This document shows, in pieces, positions 7,646-12,535 of a DNA stretch of 12,535 nt. How positions within the stretch are numbered: the first letter of the stretch is position 1; each line of letters opens with the position of its first letter. The position numbers and the translations under genes were made by a program. Source of the DNA: Stramenopiles sp. TOSAG23-6 (taxonomy: Eukaryota; Sar); the NCBI GenBank assembly GCA_900128565.1, contig LT636200.1, forward strand, positions 1-12,535. Direction: 5' to 3'. The notes under the pieces were generated by a model. That model was given only the letters and a program-made list of their open reading frames with translations. It ran no database searches and was not told the DNA's origin.

Positions 7646-10600
7646 ATGTCGACATCGCCAAGAATTCCTCCGAGATATCGGAGGGGTTCAGGCTCACAAG
7701 AAGAAGTTGAACATAATTTAGAGACCAATATTGATCTTAGTAATAGTTCAAAGAAAATAGAATCTCAAAGTTTACAAGACTATAGTTTTGCGAAATTAGC
7801 TCCTACTGAAAGTCCAAGAAAATTAGACCTAGATGATAGTTTAAGAAATAGAGAAACACATACGCCTGATTACGATAAATGCTCAGATGCAGGCTCTATA
7901 AACACAAATGATACTGATGCAGAATTCAGACCACTTGTGTCTGCTGGGACTGCAGACACTGATAATGCCGAAATTCCGCCTCGTCCAATAGACTCTGCTG
8001 GGACTGCAGATACAAATGATGCCGAAATTCCACCTCGTCCAATAGACTCTGCTGGTACTACTGCATCTATTAGTGATCCAATTAATTCAGTTGAAACCAC
8101 TGACTCAAGTAGCATTTTTTCGAGATCAGCGGACAATCAATCTAGTGTACATACTACAGATGAAGACGATGATGTATGTTGTTATCATTAATTTAAAATT
8201 TATATTTTTTGTACCATATTTTGTACCTAACAAATTTTTGATTAAACAAATATTTTTTTACAACTCATGAAAAACAGAGGAAGTATTTAGAAAAGTGTAT
8301 TCAAAAGCAACGAAAAATAAGAAACCAATTGGTTCAACAACAAAATCAAAGTCGGCATATACAACATGATAAAAAAAAGGGGAATAAGAAACCAAAACCA
8401 AATTATAAACAGGAAAATAAATTACCCACAATGACTTTACCTGTAAAGAAAGCAAATCTGGCACAAAGTGGGAGAGATAAGCAAATAAGAAAACAAAAAC
8501 GAAAATCAAATTCGTCTTCAAAGCCTCCAAGACAAAATCGTAATGCAAAACGGAACTCTAACCGGCAAAAAACGAAATCCTCAGTCGCTAAACGCAATAA
8601 AAAAAATGGTGTCAAAGAAAACTTACGGGTGATTGTTCGTGTACGGCCGATTAGAACAAGCGTTTCTGAGCACGAAACATCAGTAGTTGTGTCGTGTAAT
8701 GTCGAGAAGTGTAAAATAACTGTGACAGGATCTAGAGGAGACTATCAAACGCGTTTAAATGTACGTTTATTTTTTTTCAACTTGGAATTTTTTTTCGTAC
8801 GAAATTTTGTACCTAATGAAAAAAAACATTTTGAAATATTTTTTTCACATTACATAGTAGCGGCGGTCCTCGAAGTGATCGAAGAAGGACAGCTATGGAA
8901 TGTCAGTATGATGAAGTATTTGATACATCTTCTACACAAGATGAAGTATATTCATCTGTAAAAGATTCAGTATCAGCTGTTCTACGAGGAATAAATTGCA
9001 CCATTTTTGCATATGGACAGACAGGGACCGGGAAAACACATACAATGCTTGGTCAAGGAATTGAAGATATATGTACAAAGGGAGTTAATTTAAGTCCTCG
9101 AGAAAGCCAAAAATGGGGCATCATTCCGCGCGCATTAAAAGATATCTTCCAGCGATTTGATTCAATGCCCTCCGATATAAAAATAGAAGTCACATGTTCA
9201 TATATGCAAATTTATAAGGATCAAATATTTGATCTCCTTCAAGACCCCGAGCGCACAGAATCACTTCGTATTCGTGCACGCAGAACAGATACACGCGGTG
9301 GTTGTGGATCGACAGGAGGTATTCCTCCTTCGTCTCGAGCTCGTCGTCGTACTCCTGATAACGATAGTGATGAGTTGTATGTTCAGGGACTTTCGGAATA
9401 TAAAGTTAATAGTCATAATGATGTAATGAAGCTATTATATCAAGGTGGGCGAGCACGAGCTATACGATCAACAGAAAAGAACGAACAGTCAAGTAGATCA
9501 CATACAATTTTGCAAATGAGTTTTGTGCTTGAGTCTGGTGCAAAGACAGATGTCACAGTTATTCGTCGAAGTAAATTAAATCTCGTAGATTTGGCTGGAT
9601 CTGAAAAGTGGAGTAAGGGGAAACAAATGAAGAATGCTCGAGTTAGTGAAATGACTAAAATTAATAAGAGTTTATCAGCCTTGGGTAATTGTATAGCTGC
9701 TCTCTCTGAGAATGGCCGAAAGCATATTCCATATAGAGATTCTAAGTTGACACGAATTTTACAGGATTCACTTGGTGGTAATACACGTACAATAGTTGTA
9801 GCTACAATTAGTCCAGATAGATCTTCAACTGAAGAAACATTATCAACACTTGCATTTGCAGACAGAGCTAAACGAGTAATGACACGTGTAGCTATTAATG
9901 AAGTTGTAAGTGATGCTACGTTACTGAAACGCGCAAAGGTTGAAATTGGCCGCTTGAAAGGAGTAGCATTACAGACAACAGAAAAATTACGTATTGACAA
10001 TAAACGTCTACTTGGTGATGTCAGTGTACTCAAAGGTCAATTATTTAAATATAGACAACGTGTGAGGGAACTTGAAAGGAACGAGAAGCTTAATAAAAAA
10101 AGAATAGATGAAAGAAATGTTTCAGGAAAAGAAATATTGAAAATGGGGTTAACGTCTAAAAGTCCCGCCAAAACTAAAACTCCTAAGAAAAAATCACATA
10201 AAATATCGAAATCATTTATAGAAAATGGCTTGAATTTTCAACAGAATATCATTGATAAGAACAGTTTTGGTGCAACAACGTCGTCGATAGGAGGTTCTGG
10301 TCACTCAAGAGCAGGCGCAGGTATATTTACACCATGGACAGATGTCTCATCACCTCGTCGTAGATCAAGAGTAAATAGGCAAATAAAGTTGGGTCTTGAA
10401 CCTTCAGCAACTATAGAACAAAAACAAGCTGACTATTTAAGAACAGATTCCATAGGGAAACTAAAAGGAGTTGGCTCGCCGTCTTTTAGTAACAATCTTT
10501 ATCCGTTCACCCCACTTCCGGGTGCTGCAGGGTCTAGATTTTTTTCAAACAATACGCCAGTGAAAACTCCTATTCCGTATAATGAATTGCTGTCTCCTGA

Positions 10601-11741
10601 TGCATTGCAAGTTCGAAGTTGGAATCAGAATGCAAAGAAAGTATCAAATGGAGAAAGTAAACTTTCTGGATATTCTGATACGTTCTCAATAAGCCAAACA
10701 CCATTCGCAACGAATGTTTTACCTTCATCATTTTCACCAGCTCCAATTACTCAAAGTCTCCCACCTCTAAGTAATGTGTCTGCGATAACGGCACCGATAG
10801 CATTACACAAACAAAGTAATACTTTAACACAATCTGGAGCTGCTGAGATAAATCCTGGGAATATACCAAATTCGGCATTTTCATTACAACACAAACGAGA
10901 AACTTTACTAGGTAAAGGTACAGATGCCACAACACAGCGGCATGTAAAGTTACTACAGGAACAAACTGGTGCAAGCTATGAAGATACTCTTGAAGCCTAT
11001 CGTAAAAAGGATGGCGATATTGCTAATGCCATGATGGAATTATTTGATAAGAAACATGCTAAGATTTTTAGTATGGGAAAAGGAAGTAAGACACTTCCGC
11101 GAGATACTCATGTTGATAATGTATTTGAAAGGTCCCCAAGTCTATTGGGTACTGCTACAACAACTCCATTGACAAAATCATTTCCATCCATTAGTTTAAA
11201 TACGTATTCTAAAAATACAGACTATAGTAATAGTAGTAACCTTGGTCTAAGCACATCCATTCTGAAAAACAAATATAATTTTGGAATAGGATCAGGTTTC
11301 TCTGGTCTTAGCTCAAATATTGGACTAAATAGCGGATCGAATATTTATGGTGGTTTAGGCTATGGACTCAGAAGTAGTTTAAACAATGACTATAGAATAG
11401 GAAATAATTATAGTTTTGGTACAAGTATAAGTTCAAGTCTATTAAGTAATACGAGTCCAAATAGATATGATACGGGAATTGGTACTAATTATAGTACAAG
11501 AAATTATGGCAGATTTGATAGTAGTAATTTCATGAGTGGACTAACGTCCAAAACAACTGGTATAGCTGCGAGTAATCTACGGAATGACCGTTATCAAAAT
11601 TTAGATGTAGATTATGAAACAAAAATAAATTCAGAGATGACAGATATGCTGGCNGAAAAGAAGCATACTTCAAACTTTTCAGAAGATTTTTTAGGANCGA
11701 GAACAAAAGACAAATCACAAAATAATAGCACTAGTAAGTAG
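7646..11741 (+). CDS. kinesin with internal motor domain and UBA-like tail, three exons
   Basis: Exons are 7646-8173, 8269-8760 and 8856-11741, giving 1301 residues. Residues 1-176 are low-complexity with an 18-residue repeat; 177-290 are strongly basic (Lys/Arg/Asn/Gln). The motor begins near 294 (NLRVIVRVRP). It has P-loop GQTGTGKT (394-401), switch I NEQSSRSH (549-556), switch II DLAGSE (585-590) and IPYRDSKLTRILQDSLGGNTRT, so it should be an active ATP-driven microtubule motor. Between SLRIR and ELYVQGL a 35-residue Arg-rich insertion occupies the microtubule-facing loop 8 region. The neck (AINEVVSDATLLKRAKVEIGRLK) resembles kinesin-7-like necks, but I would not assign a family. A short coiled coil reaches about residue 740. 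Residues about 1035-1069 (VKLLQEQTGASYEDTLEAYRKKDGDIANAMMEL) look like a NAC-type UBA domain. About 1105-1260 is Ser/Asn/Gly/Tyr-rich and prion-like. The Ns at 11654 and 11697 do not break the frame. Confidence 0.92.
7940..8060 (+). repeat. 54-bp tandem repeats in the kinesin N-terminus
   Basis: Two full units (7940-7993, 7994-8047) and a 13-bp start of a third encode the 18-residue unit SAGTADTDNAEIPPRPID. The copies differ at only a few positions, so the duplication is recent or homogenised. The period keeps the frame. Confidence 0.92.
8174..8268 (+). repeat. introner-like intron 6 (kinesin gene)
   Basis: This 95-bp intron starts GTATGTTGTT and ends ACAACTCAT, with ATATTTTGTACCTAAC in the middle. 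Joining GAT to GAA (phase 0) links the acidic N-terminal exon to the basic second exon in one open frame. The end CTCAT differs from ATACAT elsewhere. It shows that AT...AC boundaries are not a fixed rule of the family, whereas a CAT end is. Without splicing, translation stops at TAA 8189. Confidence 0.85.
8761..8855 (+). repeat. introner-like intron 7 (kinesin motor)
   Basis: This 95-bp intron starts GTACGTTTAT and ends CACATTACAT. It has the intact TTTCGTACGAAA palindrome and TTTTGTACCTAAT, so the branch motif has T in place of the last C. Joining AAT to AGT (phase 0) connects the first strands of the motor to MECQYDEVFD and the P-loop. The sequence ACATAG offers an AG two bases later (8857), but using it would create an immediate in-frame TAG stop. 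Confidence 0.92.
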
Positions 11742-11852
11742 AATGATCTCTACCTAGAATACTCTGGAACAATAAAATAATGTAATCATGTTTTTTTATA
11801 TTTAGATTTTTCATCTCCTACTTTATAGTATATTGAATATTCAACATTATTT
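11742..11852. terminator. convergent 3' flanks of kinesin and transporter genes
   Basis: After the kinesin stop, AATAAA at 11771-11776 and TGTAA at 11781-11785 are candidate polyadenylation signals. The 12-bp palindrome TTGAATATTCAA at 11833-11844 sits just beyond the transporter stop on the other strand. No gene is visible. Confidence 0.45.
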
Positions 11853-12481
11853 TCATGAATTAGAAGCCACTGGAGGTGCAAGTAGTGGCGAATGGCCTGT
11901 AGAATCTCTGTCGTTCAGGTTCAGGTTGGGGTTAGGGTTAGGGTTAGGGTTACTACGAATACTACAGGCAAAAGGGATACTACAAGCTGTGACGATTGAA
12001 ATTCTAATCAAAGCGCTCATAAAACTTTCATTTTTCAAAAGTGCTGTAGANACTAATGGTCCTATAATAAAACCTAAACAAGTAGAAAAGTCTTGGACAG
12101 CAAATGTATTGTGAAAAAATATTCTTTTTTTTTGGGGAAAAAAAAATCGTTAGGTACAAAATTTTAATTGTAAAACAAAATTCAATTTATGATGAAAACG
12201 TATATACTGCGGCATAAGATCCTAATCCACTGCTATCCACTGTATCTGCTAAAACACTCATTATAGACACTTCAACAAATGCTACAGATATTCCCACTCC
12301 AAAAAGCGCTGGAATAATAACATACAAGTGTAACCAAATATAAAGGAAAGGAATTGAAACAATGGCCAGAATTATCCCAAATGTAATTAGTTTCCAAATT
12401 TTTATTGAGGAGTCTGAGAGGAATCCACTAATTGGAGTTCCAATGAGATAACCTACAGTGCTTGAAAACCAAACAAGACCT
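11853..12481 (-). CDS. SLC18/VMAT-like major facilitator transporter, 3' part
   Basis: Two minus-strand exons are visible, 12481-12204 and 12103-11853; the gene continues past the right edge through another intron. The 175 residues correspond to the C-terminal half of a 12-helix major facilitator. GLVWFSSTVGYLIGTPISGFLSD matches helix 7 and the following loop of vesicular amine transporters (YLIGT is shared), and SIMSVLADTVDSSGLGSYAAVFAVQDFSTCLGFIIGP matches the VMAT helix 10-11 region ([21 protein letters not shown]). It probably exchanges protons for a small organic substrate across an internal membrane; the substrate is unknown. The C-terminal tail contains an Asn-Pro/Asn-Leu stretch encoded by telomere-like hexamers. 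An N at 12051 leaves one residue undefined but keeps the frame. Confidence 0.82.
11916..11951 (+). repeat. telomere-like hexamer array inside the transporter tail
   Basis: Six hexamers are read on the plus strand: CAGGTT twice, GGGGTT once, AGGGTT three times. The last three match the TTAGGG telomere repeat. On the coding (minus) strand they are read as alternating Asn-Pro and Asn-Leu near the C-terminus, still followed by 22 codons and a stop. Confidence 0.88.
12104..12203 (-). repeat. introner-like intron 8 (transporter), starting with AT
   Basis: On the minus strand this 100-bp intron starts ATACGTTTTCATCAT and ends CACAATACAT, with AAAATTTTGTACCTAAC in the middle. Joining GTA-T to TT-GCT (phase 1) restores SYAAVFAVQDFSTCLGF, which fits VMAT-type transporters. 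The position of the GT found in the other copies is AT here. A GT start at the upstream GTATAT breaks the frame with any nearby 3' end that keeps the protein conserved. Confidence 0.82.
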
Positions 12482-12535
12482 ATGTATTTTGTAAAAATAT
12501 TTCAAAAAAAAAACTAAAATTTGTTAGGTACAAAA
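12482..12535 (-). repeat. introner-like intron 9 (transporter), 3' part only
   Basis: The right edge on the minus strand reads TTTTGTACCTAAC, a T-rich tract, then ACAAAATACAT, directly followed by the exon beginning A-GGT-CTT. This is the same 3' half as in the other introns; its 5' half lies outside the window. Confidence 0.85.

Noticed and set aside
481-8857. Canonical GT-AG splicing using the next AG downstream of each element
   Set aside because: It removes the SDR catalytic lysine, about ten conserved Aat residues at 3922 onwards and MSYK at 4157, and makes an immediate stop in the kinesin (AG at 8857).
9440-10033. A 197-residue minus-strand reading frame
   Set aside because: It is antisense to the kinesin motor's conserved motifs (SSRSH, DLAGSE) and has no recognisable domain.
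11916-11951. A true chromosome end
   Set aside because: Only six imperfect hexamers occur, with coding sequence continuing on both sides.
11833-12114. Separate plus-strand gene encoding a Leu/Gly-rich stretch
   Set aside because: It is the antisense of the transporter's last exon; the LGLGLGL run is the complement of the telomere-like repeat.
481-12203. U12-type AT-AC introns
   Set aside because: The junction ambiguity allows AT...AC for many copies, but the U12 5' consensus ATATCCTT is absent, the copy at 8174 would end TC, and the branch motif is the general CTAAC type.
481-12203. Group I or group II self-splicing introns
   Set aside because: At about 95-104 bp they are far too short, and no domain V or group I core is visible.
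1-12535. tRNA, rRNA, CRISPR array or complete autonomous transposon
   Set aside because: None was recognised: no cloverleaf-like A/B boxes, no regular spacer-repeat array, and no transposase or reverse transcriptase motifs in any frame.

Overview
The window is nuclear DNA from a small, AT-rich unicellular eukaryote, probably an alga or other protist. I cannot name the lineage from sequence alone. The evidence is a long kinesin, NIPA-type and SLC18-like membrane proteins, spliceosome-like introns with a TACCTAAC branch motif, compact intergenic spacers (80 to 232 bp) and no bacterial operon structure.

Layout, left to right. 2-43 (+) may be the last codons of an SDR-like gene. 178-1207 (-) is a short-chain dehydrogenase/reductase in two exons. 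1331-2745 (+) is a family-16 (METTL21-like) methyltransferase in three exons. 2968-4324 (+) is a leucyl/phenylalanyl-tRNA-protein transferase (Aat) homologue in three exons. 4557-5969 (+) is an intronless NIPA-like transporter. 6050-7513 (-) is an intronless coiled-coil protein, divergent from 7646-11741 (+), a 1301-residue kinesin in three exons. 11853 to the right edge (-) is the 3' part of an SLC18/VMAT-like major facilitator transporter. SDR and methyltransferase are divergent, as are coiled-coil protein and kinesin. NIPA and coiled-coil protein are convergent, as are kinesin and transporter.

The outstanding feature is the introns. All nine that I can place (one cut by the window edge) are copies of one repeat family, mostly 93-104 bp and always in sense orientation to the host gene. 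They share a GTAYGT-like start, a central ATTTTGTACCTAAC block often preceded by the palindrome TTTCGTACGAAA, a T-rich tract, and an end in CAT. Restoring the conserved proteins forces boundaries that lack a 3' AG: GT...AT in seven of the eight introns with both ends visible, and AT...AT in the eighth. The same junctions can be read one or two bases to the left because the intron is usually flanked by a duplicated AT. The ends are imperfect inverted repeats (GTATGTTTT / AAAATAC). This looks like an introner family, i.e. introns multiplied as mobile elements, with non-canonical 3' splice sites.

Other points: the kinesin carries an arginine-rich insertion in its motor and a NAC-type UBA-like segment in its tail; the Aat homologue has large insertions and seems to lack residues used by the bacterial enzyme; and an array of telomere-like hexamers is read as an Asn-Pro tail of the transporter.
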